Origin: JAHDHW01 sp964551455
GTDB lineage: Bacteria > Bacteroidota > Bacteroidia > Chitinophagales > Saprospiraceae
Direction: 5' to 3'
DNA: 50,216 nucleotides
Assembly (NCBI GenBank): GCA_964551455.1
Contig: CAZKDA010000004.1
Coordinates: 1 to 50,216 of the forward strand
The position numbers and the translations under genes are program-made. This document shows, piece after piece, positions 16,973 through 25,712 of the stretch. Under the pieces are notes generated by a model, which saw only the letters and a list, made by a program, of their open reading frames with translations, had not been told where the DNA came from and did not search any database. Numbering within the stretch: the first letter of the stretch is position 1; each line of letters opens with the position of its first letter.

Positions 16973-17197
16973 TTACTCCTGTTTTTTCTCTTCAGTTTTT
17001 TTTTGGTCTGCTTCGCGCATCCCCTCTTTTAGCTCATGTTCGATTGTAGTGCGAGCGTTGTTGAATTCCCGGATTCCTTTTCCCAAGCCTCTCATCAGTT
17101 CAGGAATTTTCTTACCTCCAAAAAATAACAGGATGGCGAGCAATACCATCAGAATTTCATAACCGCCCAATCCGAAAAATAATAAAATGGCATTCAT
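16973..17197 (-). CDS. tatA: Sec-independent protein translocase TatA/TatE
   Basis: 74 aa with the TatA layout: a short N-terminal membrane helix (GGYEILMVLLAILLFFGGKK), the conserved FG hinge, an amphipathic helix (IPELMRGLGKGIREFN) and a charged, Lys/Glu-rich tail. TatA forms the pore of the twin-arginine pathway that exports folded proteins. TatC is not in the window. TatA and TatB can look alike, but the short tail and the lack of a second domain favour TatA/E. It has its own terminator and is monocistronic. Confidence 0.92.
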   Translation of the reverse strand: MNAILLFFGLGGYEILMVLLAILLFFGGKKIPELMRGLGKGIREFNNARTTIEHELKEGMREADQKKTEEKKQE

Positions 17198-17288
17198 GTT
17201 TTTAAGTTTAATTTAATGCAAAATTACAATAATAGAACGAATAATACAGGATTCATCCTATTGATTTAGACTAACAACGGAATGGCAG

Positions 17289-18266
17289 TTATTTCTTGAG
17301 ACCGATTTCTCTAAGACGTTCGTTGAGGTATTCGCCTGCGGTAATGGGTTCATAAACCAATGGATTTTCTTCCGTGATACAAATATCAAGACAACTCAAA
17401 TCCATGTCGCTCCGCGGATGCAGAAAAAACGGAATACTCAGCCTGGGCTGGCTCCAAAGTTCTTTCGGAGGATTTACGACCCGATGAGTGGTTGACTTCA
17501 GATAATTGTTGGTCAGACGCTGGAGCATATCGCCGACATTGATGACGATTTCATCTTCCTCCGGCAGAATGTCCATCCATTCGTTGTATTTGTTCAACAA
17601 CTGTAAGCCGCCTGAAGATGCCCCTACAAGAAGCGTAATGAGATTGATATCTTCATGCTGCTCTGCCCGGATAGCAGATTTTGGTTCTTTTGTGATCGGC
17701 GGATAATAGATAGACCGCAGGATGCTGTTGCCGTTGTGTATCTTGTCGTCGAAGTATTTTTCACCCAAATCCAGGTAAATGGCAATGGCTTTCAGTAACT
17801 GGCCGCCGGCAGATTCAAATGCTTTGTAAAGTTCTGTCCCCAATCGTGTAAATTCCGGAGTTTCAAAAACCTTTACATTCTCTGGGTACTCGTCTTTTAC
17901 AGGATCGCCATCCGTTACCTCCTGTCCGATTTGGAAAAATTCTTTCAAATCAGCAACTTCCGATTGCTTGGCGTGCTCTTTTCCGAACGATGTATATCCC
18001 CGTTGCCCCGCAAGGTCTTTTACTTCGTATTTTTTTTTCACCTCCTCCGGAAGCCGGAAAAAGGCATTGGAGGCCTCGTAAAATCCATCGATCAACTTTT
18101 TGGGAATACCATGATTGATCACTCCGACGAAACCGATCTCATGAAAAGCCTTTCCTAACTGTTCGACGAATTGCTTCCTTTGTGCTTCATTGCCATTTAC
18201 AAACTGATCGAGAGATACCAACGGTATAGTCCTTTTTGACATGGTATGTATATTTGATGTTTCCAT
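17289..18266 (-). CDS. 2-oxoglutarate/Fe(II)-dependent oxygenase, isopenicillin N synthase family
   Basis: 325 aa. The N-terminal domain has the family phrase GKAFHEIGFVGVINHGIP. The double-stranded beta-helix carries the metal triad His204-x-Asp206 (AEQHEDINLIT) and His261 (STTHRVVNP), and Arg275/Ser277 in PRLSIPFF bind the 2-oxoglutarate carboxylate. Family members hydroxylate or oxidise small molecules using O2. The substrate is not predictable. A second ATG eight codons downstream (MSKRTIP) could be the true start. It overlaps no neighbour and lies between tatA and gldB, both on the same strand. Confidence 0.88.
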   Translation of the reverse strand: METSNIHTMSKRTIPLVSLDQFVNGNEAQRKQFVEQLGKAFHEIGFVGVINHGIPKKLIDGFYEASNAFFRLPEEVKKKYEVKDLAGQRGYTSFGKEHAKQSEVADLKEFFQIGQEVTDGDPVKDEYPENVKVFETPEFTRLGTELYKAFESAGGQLLKAIAIYLDLGEKYFDDKIHNGNSILRSIYYPPITKEPKSAIRAEQHEDINLITLLVGASSGGLQLLNKYNEWMDILPEEDEIVINVGDMLQRLTNNYLKSTTHRVVNPPKELWSQPRLSIPFFLHPRSDMDLSCLDICITEENPLVYEPITAGEYLNERLREIGLKK

Positions 18267-18337
18267 TTTGTAAAAAAATTAAGTTTTTACAAAGTAGTAA
18301 AAAAGGCTCAAATAACAACAAGCAGGACGATAAAAAA

Positions 18338-19369
18338 TCACCACCGCCTGGGTTTGTACTTCGATTTATCGAGAAATACCTGGGCATCTTTCAATGCCAC
18401 CAGTTCCTCAAAAGTGGTTTCCGGGTGGCGTAGCATGTAGCTTTTTACGATCTGCCAGCCAATCCAGTTGGCGGTTCTGCCGGGCGCTTCCGCAGGCATT
18501 CCGGGAGAATTCGGGCTGTGATCGACCAGTTTACGGATGTCTTTCCTGCGTGTAGAATACAACAGGTCTTCCGTCAAAAAATGCGACCAGATCTCCAGTT
18601 CGTTGGCTTCACACCATGCTACCTGCTGCTGGGTGTAAGCCAGCTTTATACTATCCGCCGTGTAAGGCAGCAGGTGATCCATGATGTAAAGCGTTTTCCC
18701 GTTGTTGAGCATCAGGTCCAGCAACCGTTCCTCACTCGCTTCACCTACAATATCGGAGGCCAGCGCTTCAATGGATTTGGCAACGAGATGCTCCCTGTTC
18801 ATCGTGCGCTTGATGTACATCGGGAAAAATGCAGAGTTGTAAAAAGGATAATCCGCTCCCAAAAAAAAATCCAGGCCAATGCCGAGCAATTCCTGTTCAT
18901 AGGTAAAAGTACCGATACTGTATTCCGAAATAAATGAAACGACGTCGGGGACATTCCTTTCGGGAAAATAATATTTGTAAAAACGAAAAGCCTGGTTTAA
19001 TTCACTTTCAATCCCCGAAAGGTCATTGTAAACGATCATGCAGGTGTCGTATAATTTCCGGATGCCGGGACTTTTCACAAACAGGGCCATCATATTGGTA
19101 TCCTGTAGAGCGGGCAGAATTTTGGGCAAATAAATTTCCTTTAAAAAAACGGGATACTTCTCCGCCAGATCCGACATCGCCGCCGAAACATGATTGGTGT
19201 CGATACTCATCAAATCTTTTTCAAACCGCTGGACTTTAATATTTACGTCTATTTCTGAAACATCCGGAATATTTTTACCTTTGTCGGGCAGGCAGGATTG
19301 AGCCAAAACGAACAGGATCAGGGTCAGCCAGCGGGTAGTTTTTGTAATATCTTTGATGAATTTTTGCAT
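18338..19369 (-). CDS. gldB: Gliding motility lipoprotein GldB
   Basis: 343 aa. The signal peptide ends in the lipobox AQSC (Cys26). The sequence follows GldB throughout, including the N-terminal VQRFEKDLMSIDTNHVS, the middle FRFYKYYFPERNVP and FISEYSIGTFTYEQELLGIG, and the AWCEANELEIWSHFLTEDLL segment. GldB is a lipoprotein needed for gliding in Flavobacterium and is widely kept in Bacteroidota, including non-gliding species, where it is linked to the T9SS/gliding apparatus. The name rests on recognition of the whole pattern, not one motif. It lies upstream of the oxygenase gene on the same strand with about 70 bp between them. Confidence 0.85.
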   Translation of the reverse strand: MQKFIKDITKTTRWLTLILFVLAQSCLPDKGKNIPDVSEIDVNIKVQRFEKDLMSIDTNHVSAAMSDLAEKYPVFLKEIYLPKILPALQDTNMMALFVKSPGIRKLYDTCMIVYNDLSGIESELNQAFRFYKYYFPERNVPDVVSFISEYSIGTFTYEQELLGIGLDFFLGADYPFYNSAFFPMYIKRTMNREHLVAKSIEALASDIVGEASEERLLDLMLNNGKTLYIMDHLLPYTADSIKLAYTQQQVAWCEANELEIWSHFLTEDLLYSTRRKDIRKLVDHSPNSPGMPAEAPGRTANWIGWQIVKSYMLRHPETTFEELVALKDAQVFLDKSKYKPRRW

Positions 19370-19481
19370 GTTGGTTTAATATGATTTTTATCAGAATGTA
19401 AGCCACAAATTTAGAGGGTTTGGCGTTGATACAATATCTTCATTTCTACTATTTGAAATACAAATCAAAAAACTTTTAAAG

Positions 19482-20261
19482 ATGAAAAAAATTGCGGCGG
19501 CAATATTCTTTTTTGCATTCTTAAGCGGCAGTATTTTCGCGCAGCATGCATTTCAGCGATTCAGGTTTGGTATTCAGTTCAGCCCGACCATTACCTGGCT
19601 GGAAAGTGCCCACAGGGAGATCAACAGCAATGGCACCAACCTGGGGCTGAAACTCGGCGTCATTGGAGAAAGCTACTTTGCTGAAAACTACGCCTTCGTT
19701 TTTGGGCTGGGCTTTGCCTTCAACCAGGGGGGCACACTTAAACATGATTTTGGCGGCAACCTCTGGCCAAATTCTCCTCTGAGCAGCGATGTTTATCAAA
19801 AAGGCTCCGCAATGCCGGATGGCGTCAACCTGAAGTACAGTTTACAATACGTAGAAATTCCGCTGGGGTTAAGGCTTCGATCACAGGAGTTTGGTTACTT
19901 GCGCTACTTTGCCGAACTGCCGGTCTTTACCATTGGTTTTTTGACGCAGGCCAGAGGCGCCATTAAAGGTACCGACATGGATACCGAAAAAGAAGATATT
20001 CGCAAAGATGTCAACAAATTTGCATTTTCATGGGGCCTTGGCGCTGGCATTGAATACAGCCTCGGCACGCAAACCTCCCTGGTGGCCGGTATTTATTACC
20101 AAAATCATATCATCGACGTTACAAAAGACGACGGGCAGAAATTTAAAGAAAGGACTCCTCCCGAATCGATCAATGGTCCGCCGGTAGAAAGCGCCATTGA
20201 GAAAGAAAATTCAAAAGCGCTGATCAGGGGCATTACTCTCCGGCTGGGGGTAATGTTTTAA
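19482..20261 (+). CDS. Outer-membrane beta-barrel protein (porin-like, possibly PorT-type)
   Basis: 259 aa. Signal peptide KKIAAAIFFFAFLSGSIFAQ, then alternating aromatic/hydrophobic strands with glycine-rich turns throughout (RFGIQFSPTITWLE, LGLKLGVIGESYFAENYAFV, FGLGFAFNQGGTL, YVEIPLGLRLRS) and a terminal strand ending in LRLGVMF with a C-terminal Phe. This is the profile of an 8- to 10-strand barrel. Size and strand pattern recall PorT of the T9SS, but the same fold is common in other Bacteroidota outer-membrane proteins, so I leave the name open. It is followed by a clear terminator. Confidence 0.75.
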   Translation: MKKIAAAIFFFAFLSGSIFAQHAFQRFRFGIQFSPTITWLESAHREINSNGTNLGLKLGVIGESYFAENYAFVFGLGFAFNQGGTLKHDFGGNLWPNSPLSSDVYQKGSAMPDGVNLKYSLQYVEIPLGLRLRSQEFGYLRYFAELPVFTIGFLTQARGAIKGTDMDTEKEDIRKDVNKFAFSWGLGAGIEYSLGTQTSLVAGIYYQNHIIDVTKDDGQKFKERTPPESINGPPVESAIEKENSKALIRGITLRLGVMF

Positions 20262-20287
20262 AATAAAACAGGGCTAGCCTGGTTTTT

Positions 20288-20325
20288 AAAAGGAGATATC
20301 CGCGTCAGGCTGTCTCCTTTTATTT
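20288..20325 (+). terminator. Rho-independent terminator of the beta-barrel gene
   Basis: Stem AAAAGGAGA/TCTCCTTTT (20288-20296 with 20313-20321) with a further T-rich end, 26 bp past the stop. Confidence 0.8.
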
Positions 20326-20368
20326 TAAGCGTGTGAAGGTTGAGGTGGGGAGTTGTAATTTACCTTTT

Positions 20369-20442
20369 TCGGTTTTCCCGACTTTATCGGGATTTCCGGC
20401 CTCCCGCCTCCGGTTTCCCGTTCACTGTTCACTGTTCAACCT
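20369..20442 (-). repeat. Dispersed element, inverted copy
   Basis: Read on the - strand, this contains GAACAGTGAACAGTGAACGG, GAAACCGG and the palindrome TCCCGATAAAGTCGGGA (20376-20392). The same parts occur in the same order near 5071-5169 on the + strand. The element is therefore present twice, in opposite orientation, some 15 kb apart, each time between genes. Confidence 0.55.
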
Positions 20443-20530
20443 TTAATAAATTAAATATTGGTTTAATACTTGCTTTTATAGCCGAAATACAAGATTATCG
20501 TTTATTATTTAAAAAAACTCCCGAAACACT

Positions 20531-21412
20531 ATGCAAATAAACACAACGATGCCTGCAACAGAATCCATTAAAAAAGAAGATTTTTTGAATTTCATAAAAC
20601 TGGGATTGGAAGAAGATGTAAAGGAGGGTGATCACACGTCACAGGCCTGCATATCGCCTGATGCCAGGAGCAAAGCCCGCCTTATTATCAAAGATGCCGG
20701 TGTGATCGCCGGTGTGGAGCTGGCCAGAATGACCTTCGAATACGTCGATGAAACTGCCGAATTTACGCCGCTGATCGCTGATGGTGAAAGTGTAAATTTC
20801 GGCGATGAGGTCTTTCATGTCGAATGCAACACCCGCGCGCTCCTGAAAACGGAAAGGCTCCTGCTCAATGCCATGCAGCGAATGAGCGGCATCGCGACCT
20901 TCAGCAATCGCTTCGCTTTTGAAGTGGAAGACCTCCCTGTGAAAATTCTGGATACCCGGAAAACGACCCCCCTGATCCGCTTCCTCGAAAAATGGGCGGT
21001 CCGCATTGGAGGTTGCTACAACTATCGCGATGGTTTGTACGACTGGATGATGATAAAAGATAACCATATCGACGCTTGCGGAAGTATCGCAGCAGCTATT
21101 CAAAAAGTGAACGAATACCTGAAGAAAAACAAGCTCGAAATGGGCATTACCATCGAGGTCAGGAATCTCATGGAATTGAATGAAGCGCTGGAGGTTGGGA
21201 ACATAACCCGCATCATGCTCGACAATTTCGATTTGCCCATTTTACGGGAAGCCGTGATGATCGTCGATGGAAAGTTTGAAACGGAAGCTTCCGGTGGCGT
21301 TACCATCAATAATATCCGGAAAATAGCCCAGACCGGCGTGGACTTCATTTCGGTCGGCGCTCTGACACATTCCGCTCAAAGCATGGATATGAGCCTGAAG
21401 GTGATGAAATGA
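20531..21412 (+). CDS. nadC: Nicotinate-nucleotide pyrophosphorylase (carboxylating)
   Basis: 293 aa. NadC converts quinolinate and PRPP to nicotinate mononucleotide in de novo NAD synthesis. Diagnostic features are EGDHTSQA near the N-terminus, LLLNAMQRMSGIAT, the active-site phrase DTRKTTPLIRFLEKWAVRIG and the later MMIKDNHID, followed by IMLDNFD and FISVGALTHS. The usual GGGxNHRxGL is here GGCYNYRDGL, so the middle Gly is Cys and the His of NHR is Tyr; substitutions at this point are uncommon. A second ATG six codons in is also a possible start. The window also holds nadE, but the two genes are far apart and not an operon. Confidence 0.93.
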   Translation: MQINTTMPATESIKKEDFLNFIKLGLEEDVKEGDHTSQACISPDARSKARLIIKDAGVIAGVELARMTFEYVDETAEFTPLIADGESVNFGDEVFHVECNTRALLKTERLLLNAMQRMSGIATFSNRFAFEVEDLPVKILDTRKTTPLIRFLEKWAVRIGGCYNYRDGLYDWMMIKDNHIDACGSIAAAIQKVNEYLKKNKLEMGITIEVRNLMELNEALEVGNITRIMLDNFDLPILREAVMIVDGKFETEASGGVTINNIRKIAQTGVDFISVGALTHSAQSMDMSLKVMK

Positions 21413-22043
21413 ATTATCCCGTTACTGATAAAAAAATAAGGCGACCTTACTCCAAAGGCCGCCTGTTTTTTTTTTGTTATGTTCTTCAGGGAATTAGCGG
21501 TTTTAAAAAATAAAGATCATGGTTGTGTTGTCGTGTATTGAAATGACGACGGGGTTCCGACGATTTTCGGCATAACCTCCGGGATTGAATTTCACACAGG
21601 GTAACTTTGAACCGTAAGGACGACCAGCACGATCAATGAAACAACAACTAACCAAAAACGCACATCTCTGTAAAACGTACTACTTTTTTCTGAAATCACG
21701 TTGACGAGGTTAAATAAAAATAATAGGTACAAAACGACATAAAAAAACATAGCAATAAATTTATCAGCGTAAAGGGATTATAAAACCTCCCGGACTGGCC
21801 GGAAGTACCAAAACCACGTATTGCAAAACAAAAGACCAGTGCTTTTATATTGCAGCAAAATCGATTGAAATCCTTTGGGGAAATTTTACGCCGGGAGGGG
21901 CATAAGTTTTTTCTGTCGAAGTCCTGAATTTCCAAAAAGGATGCCAACGCAAATCCTGCTGTTTGCAGTTGAATCGGGTTTTCCGGTGACAAGTGTGTGG
22001 AAAAAACTGAGAATGGAAACGGCAATCTATAAAAGATAGACAC
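21413..22043. other. 631-bp intergenic stretch, no gene seen beyond the terminator
   Basis: After the nadC terminator I find nothing recognisable. An open frame of 115 codons on the - strand (21696-22043) abuts pyrD but its sequence has no family features and its composition looks random; it ends in a hydrophobic stretch by chance. No tRNA or small-RNA shape is evident. The right part may be the 3' untranslated region of pyrD. Confidence 0.4.
21439..21475 (+). terminator. Rho-independent terminator of nadC
   Basis: Stem AGGCGACCTT/AAGGCCGCCT (21439-21448 with 21455-21464, one mismatch) followed by ten T. Confidence 0.88.
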
Positions 22044-23084
22044 TTACGTTTGCAAATGGTTTAAAATTGCTTTGTTGATTTTCCTGACCAATGCCGGCCC
22101 TTCGTAGATCATCCCGGTATAAACCTGGATCAATGAAGCCCCCGCATCTAATTTTTCAATGGCGTCTTCGGCGCTTGAAATTCCTCCGGCGCCAATGATC
22201 GTCATCCTGCCGTTCGTTTTCTTATTGAGATAACGGATCACTTCTGTTGATCGCTGTTTCAGGGGTTTGCCGCTAAGGCCCCCCTCCCCAATTTTTTGCA
22301 AATTGTCTTTTGTTTCGGAAAGTCCATCGCGGGAGATCGTAGTATTTGTTGCAATAACGCCGTCGATTTTTGTAACGCCGACAATTTCTACAATATCTTC
22401 GAGTTGGCTGTCGGACAGGTCCGGGGCAATCTTCAGCAGGATGGGTTTGGGCGCCGGTTTTTCATGGTTCAATTCCTGCAATTTTGAAAGCAGTTTTGTC
22501 AATGGTTCCTTGTCTTGCAAATCCCGCAAACCAGGCGTATTGGGCGAGCTGACATTGACGACGAAGTAATCGACGTATTGAAAAAGTGTTTCAAAGCAAA
22601 ACACGTAATCATCCACAGCATTTTCATTGGGCGTGTTTTTGTTTTTCCCGATATTCCCGCCGATGATGAGAGACTTCGGACGGTTTTTCAAACGAGCGGT
22701 CATGGCTTCGACGCCTTCATTGTTGAAACCCATACGATTGATCAGCCCTTCGTCTTTTGACAATCGGAACATCCTCGGCTGTGGATTACCTGCCTGCGCT
22801 TTGGGTGTCACGGTTCCGATCTCGATAAACCCGAAACCCAGGCATTCCATTGCCCGGTAGTGTTTTCCATCTTTATCGAAACCCGCTGCCAGCCCCACAG
22901 GGTTTTCAAATTCCAAACCCAACACGGATCGTTTGAGCTTAGGGTTTTTGACCCGAAATACTTTTTTGACCATCTGCCTGACAAACGGAATGAACAAAAA
23001 TATCTTAAGTATAAAAAGGGTAAAATGATGCGCTTTTTCAGGAGGCAGCAAAAAGAGGATTGGCCGGATTAAAAGTCTGTACAC
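22044..23084 (-). CDS. pyrD: Dihydroorotate dehydrogenase (quinone), class 2
   Basis: 346 aa. Oxidises dihydroorotate to orotate in pyrimidine synthesis, passing electrons to quinone at the inner membrane. The N-terminal helix (RLLIRPILFLLPPEKAHHFT) is the membrane-association segment of class 2 enzymes. FMN and substrate motifs are clear: GLAAGFDKDGKHYRAM, FIEIGTVTPKAQ, NVSSPNTPGLRDLQ and the late GGISSAEDAIEKLDAGASLI with IQVYTGMIYEGP. The Ser in VSSPNT replaces the Cys base of class 1 enzymes. It is monocistronic and transcribed away from nadC. Confidence 0.95.
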   Translation of the reverse strand: MYRLLIRPILFLLPPEKAHHFTLFILKIFLFIPFVRQMVKKVFRVKNPKLKRSVLGLEFENPVGLAAGFDKDGKHYRAMECLGFGFIEIGTVTPKAQAGNPQPRMFRLSKDEGLINRMGFNNEGVEAMTARLKNRPKSLIIGGNIGKNKNTPNENAVDDYVFCFETLFQYVDYFVVNVSSPNTPGLRDLQDKEPLTKLLSKLQELNHEKPAPKPILLKIAPDLSDSQLEDIVEIVGVTKIDGVIATNTTISRDGLSETKDNLQKIGEGGLSGKPLKQRSTEVIRYLNKKTNGRMTIIGAGGISSAEDAIEKLDAGASLIQVYTGMIYEGPALVRKINKAILNHLQT

Positions 23085-23189
23085 TTGCAGATTCCAGGTT
23101 TTGTATTAAAATTGGCCACAAAAATAGGAAAGGTCGAGGATTAACAAAAACCGTTTTTTTTTATTAAATCCATTTACACTTTTGAATCA

Positions 23190-23879
23190 TCAAACCGCTT
23201 CGGCAGCGAGCTTGTCCAAATCCCGGATGAGCAGCCTCTTCCGATTGAAGATCAGGATATTTTTATTGCGCAGATCATTCAAAACCGTGGTAACGGTCTG
23301 GCGGGAAGTAGCCGTGAGATCGGCGATTTCCTGGTGCGTCAGAAATTGCCTGACGAGTGTTTCATAACCGACGCGTTGTCCTTTGACGGCGGCAAGGTTT
23401 TTCAAAAATTCTACGATCCGCGTTCGGGAATCTTTAAACACGAGCGACTCAAACCTGCGTTCCATTTCCAGTGCCCTGGAGCCTATCAGTTTCATAAAAA
23501 ACAAACCCAATTTGTTGTGTTTGCGCATCATGTTTTTCATTTCATCGACGGTCAGGATACACACTTCGGTGGGTTCGATAGCCTGTGCAAAGTCGCGGCG
23601 GATGGTTTCCCCGACCAACGATAGTTCGCCGAAAACTTCACCTTTGCCCAATATGGTTTTGGTGACCTCTTTTCCGTCAGTTGTAAAAGCGCCGATCTTT
23701 ACCCTGCCTTTTGCGATGTAAAATAATTTGTTGGAAAATTCTTCCGGGAAGAAGATAAAATCTCCTTTTTCATAGCGTTTTTGCACAATGCCATCCTGCT
23801 GGTCTTCGCTCATTTTTTTACTACAAAAAACGCCTGCCAGGTCAAGGTTTTCAAGATACCAAAGTGATTGATCGCTCAT
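23190..23879 (-). CDS. Crp/Fnr-family transcription regulator
   Basis: 229 aa. A cyclic-nucleotide-binding beta-roll (about 15-115) includes GEVFGELSLVGETIRRDFA, with Glu85 and Arg94/95 in the place of the cAMP-phosphate-binding loop. A long dimer helix follows, then a winged helix with the recognition motif HQEIADLTATSRQTVTTVL (about 182-200). It lacks the N-terminal four-Cys cluster of Fnr, so a nucleotide or other effector rather than an Fe-S switch is more likely. Gene order (convergent to nothing, divergent from the sigma-factor gene) allows it to control the operon to its right. The cyclase that might feed it lies 5 kb downstream. Confidence 0.9.
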   Translation of the reverse strand: MSDQSLWYLENLDLAGVFCSKKMSEDQQDGIVQKRYEKGDFIFFPEEFSNKLFYIAKGRVKIGAFTTDGKEVTKTILGKGEVFGELSLVGETIRRDFAQAIEPTEVCILTVDEMKNMMRKHNKLGLFFMKLIGSRALEMERRFESLVFKDSRTRIVEFLKNLAAVKGQRVGYETLVRQFLTHQEIADLTATSRQTVTTVLNDLRNKNILIFNRKRLLIRDLDKLAAEAV

Positions 23880-24145
23880 AATTCAATGGGTATTGTCAGG
23901 TTAGGACCTCCAATGGCAAATGCCTTGAAAAATGCTTAAATCGGTAACAAGAGAATTTGAAGTATGTTTAAAAAATCTGCCTGTTACGCAAGTCGCTTTT
24001 TTTCAGCCCCCGATTTTGCCGTCATTCATTGATATCATGCCTTCATGGCTTAAACTTGCTTGCTCAATAAATGAGGCAGATACAGGAAAATAGTTGCTTT
24101 ATCTTTAGTATATTTCGTTGGAAGTACCGCATAAATATTGAAACA

Positions 24146-24775
24146 ATGAACAACATAATGAAAACGACCGCCAAAAATATAAAATATACTATGCGACCCA
24201 ATAAGGACAAACATTCCTTCTATCAGGCGTTAAAAGCTCTTGATCCTGCTGCCATCCGCTATTTGGCTGACGCTTTAAATGTTTCAATAAAACGGTTGCC
24301 CAACATTTACTTTTTAAGCCGTGAGGACATAGAAGAGTTAAGAAATGATGCAATTCTTATCACATTAAAAAAACTACAGGATGGCTCTTTTCAATTTCAG
24401 GAATACGATCCGCTTGCTTATGCAATGGGCGTGGTGAGAAAACTCCTGAGCAATCGTTTAAAAAAGAAAAAACCAGCAACCGGAATTATCGGCCACAACA
24501 ATGATTGCGCCTCAGATTTTGATCCCGAGCAGTTCATCATCCGCAAAGAAACCGAAACAGCTATTGGAAAGCTGTTGGCAACGCTTGGTAAAAACTGTGA
24601 GCAGGTCATCCGGCTGAAATATTACGACAACCTGCGTGACCAGGAAGTGGTGGAACAACAACTCACCCCGTACAGCACCATTGATTCATTGAAAAACAAA
24701 CGTTCGCAATGCCTGAAAAAACTTGCAGAAAAAATCAAAAAACAAGGTTTTTCCTTTGTGGAACTATTGAAATAA
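24146..24775 (+). CDS. Sigma-70 family RNA polymerase sigma factor (ECF-like)
   Basis: About 209 aa from the ATG chosen here; another ATG 12 bases later and one 45 bases later are also possible, while one 75 bases earlier lacks support. Region 2 appears at about 20-95 (FYQALKALDPAAIRYLADAL, then LSREDIEELRNDAILITLKK, LAYAMGVVRKLLSNRLKKKK). Region 4 is at about 140-200 (ATLGKNCEQVIRLKYYDNLR, then TIDSLKNKRSQCLKKLAEKI). There are no regions 1 or 3, as in ECF factors. It would direct RNA polymerase to its own promoter set. The anti-sigma-like gene starts 13 nt downstream. Confidence 0.85.
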   Translation: MNNIMKTTAKNIKYTMRPNKDKHSFYQALKALDPAAIRYLADALNVSIKRLPNIYFLSREDIEELRNDAILITLKKLQDGSFQFQEYDPLAYAMGVVRKLLSNRLKKKKPATGIIGHNNDCASDFDPEQFIIRKETETAIGKLLATLGKNCEQVIRLKYYDNLRDQEVVEQQLTPYSTIDSLKNKRSQCLKKLAEKIKKQGFSFVELLK

Positions 24776-24788
24776 ATATACTCAAGGA

Positions 24789-25682
24789 ATGAAAATCGAC
24801 ATTGAACGATATTTAAACCACGAAATGAATGACGAAGAGCGCGAGCGATTCGAACAACAACTAAACGACGACCCGCAACTAAGGGAAGAACTTGAAGAAG
24901 GACGAGTTTTTTTGGATCTCCTCAAAACGCAGATGTTGCGGGAACGCGTTGCCGCCGCGCTCACGGATGGCGGAGAGGACCATCCGCCTCAAAAAACAAC
25001 CACAAAAATTTGGCTATGGCTCATCGGTTTGCTGCTACTCGTTACGGTAGCAGCCATTTTGCTGTTTAGTAAAAATGATAAACCAGACACCCTTAACCCA
25101 CCTGCCGACACGCCCGCTGAAATGGAACCACCATCTGAAAACATTGAAGCTGCGCCACCGCCGGACGAAAAAGATGTAACAGAAGAAACACCCACTCAAC
25201 CCATCGCTGAAAACCCATCCGCTCAGCCACCGGCCAACCAGCCCAATGTACGGGGTGAGGCAGCCGAGGCGGACGATTGGGAACAACTCGTTGCTTCAAT
25301 CTGGACGACCCGTTTCGATCCGAAGCCAGGTGAATACAATGGGCGTTTTTCGTCCAGTGCCGATTTGCTTAGAGAAAAAAAATTCACTGATGCTTTCATT
25401 AAACTACATTTGCTGGAGCAGCAGGTGCCAGCCAACGACACGCTCGCGTTCCTAAAAGGCTATTGTCTATTGGAACTCCGGGAAGGAGCGGAGGCTTTAC
25501 AGTATTTTGAAAAGCTGCCCAAAAAAAACACCTGGGAAACAGAAGTGATGTGGATGCAGGGTTTATGCTACCTGCTCACAAATGACAAGCAGAAAGCGGT
25601 GAATATGTTCAAAACAATAAACGCTGTTCCGAAGCATCCCTATCAAAAGGAAGCAAAAGGGGCATTGGAAGTATTAAAATAA
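24789..25682 (+). CDS. Membrane anti-sigma-like protein with TPR-like periplasmic domain
   Basis: 297 aa. Residues 1-55 form an acidic helical domain (IERYLNHEMNDEERERFEQQ, LNDDPQLREELEE) like the cytoplasmic domains of anti-sigma factors, but without the His-Cys-Cys zinc motif. One membrane helix follows at about 74-94 (WLWLIGLLLLVTVAAILLF), then a Pro/Glu-rich linker to about 165, and a helical tail with paired helices of TPR type (FIKLHLLEQQVPANDTLAFL and the following GYCLLELREGAEALQYFEKL). The layout suggests that it holds the sigma factor at the membrane and senses something outside. It is translated with the sigma gene and is 30 nt from the CHAT gene. Confidence 0.75.
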   Translation: MKIDIERYLNHEMNDEERERFEQQLNDDPQLREELEEGRVFLDLLKTQMLRERVAAALTDGGEDHPPQKTTTKIWLWLIGLLLLVTVAAILLFSKNDKPDTLNPPADTPAEMEPPSENIEAAPPPDEKDVTEETPTQPIAENPSAQPPANQPNVRGEAAEADDWEQLVASIWTTRFDPKPGEYNGRFSSSADLLREKKFTDAFIKLHLLEQQVPANDTLAFLKGYCLLELREGAEALQYFEKLPKKNTWETEVMWMQGLCYLLTNDKQKAVNMFKTINAVPKHPYQKEAKGALEVLK

Positions 25683-25712
25683 TTCAATTGTTCAACAAAT
25701 TAATTTCAGCTC

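Noticed and set aside
21696..22043. 115-aa open frame next to pyrD
   Set aside because: No start signal, no family resemblance and no conserved features; it is probably 3' untranslated sequence.
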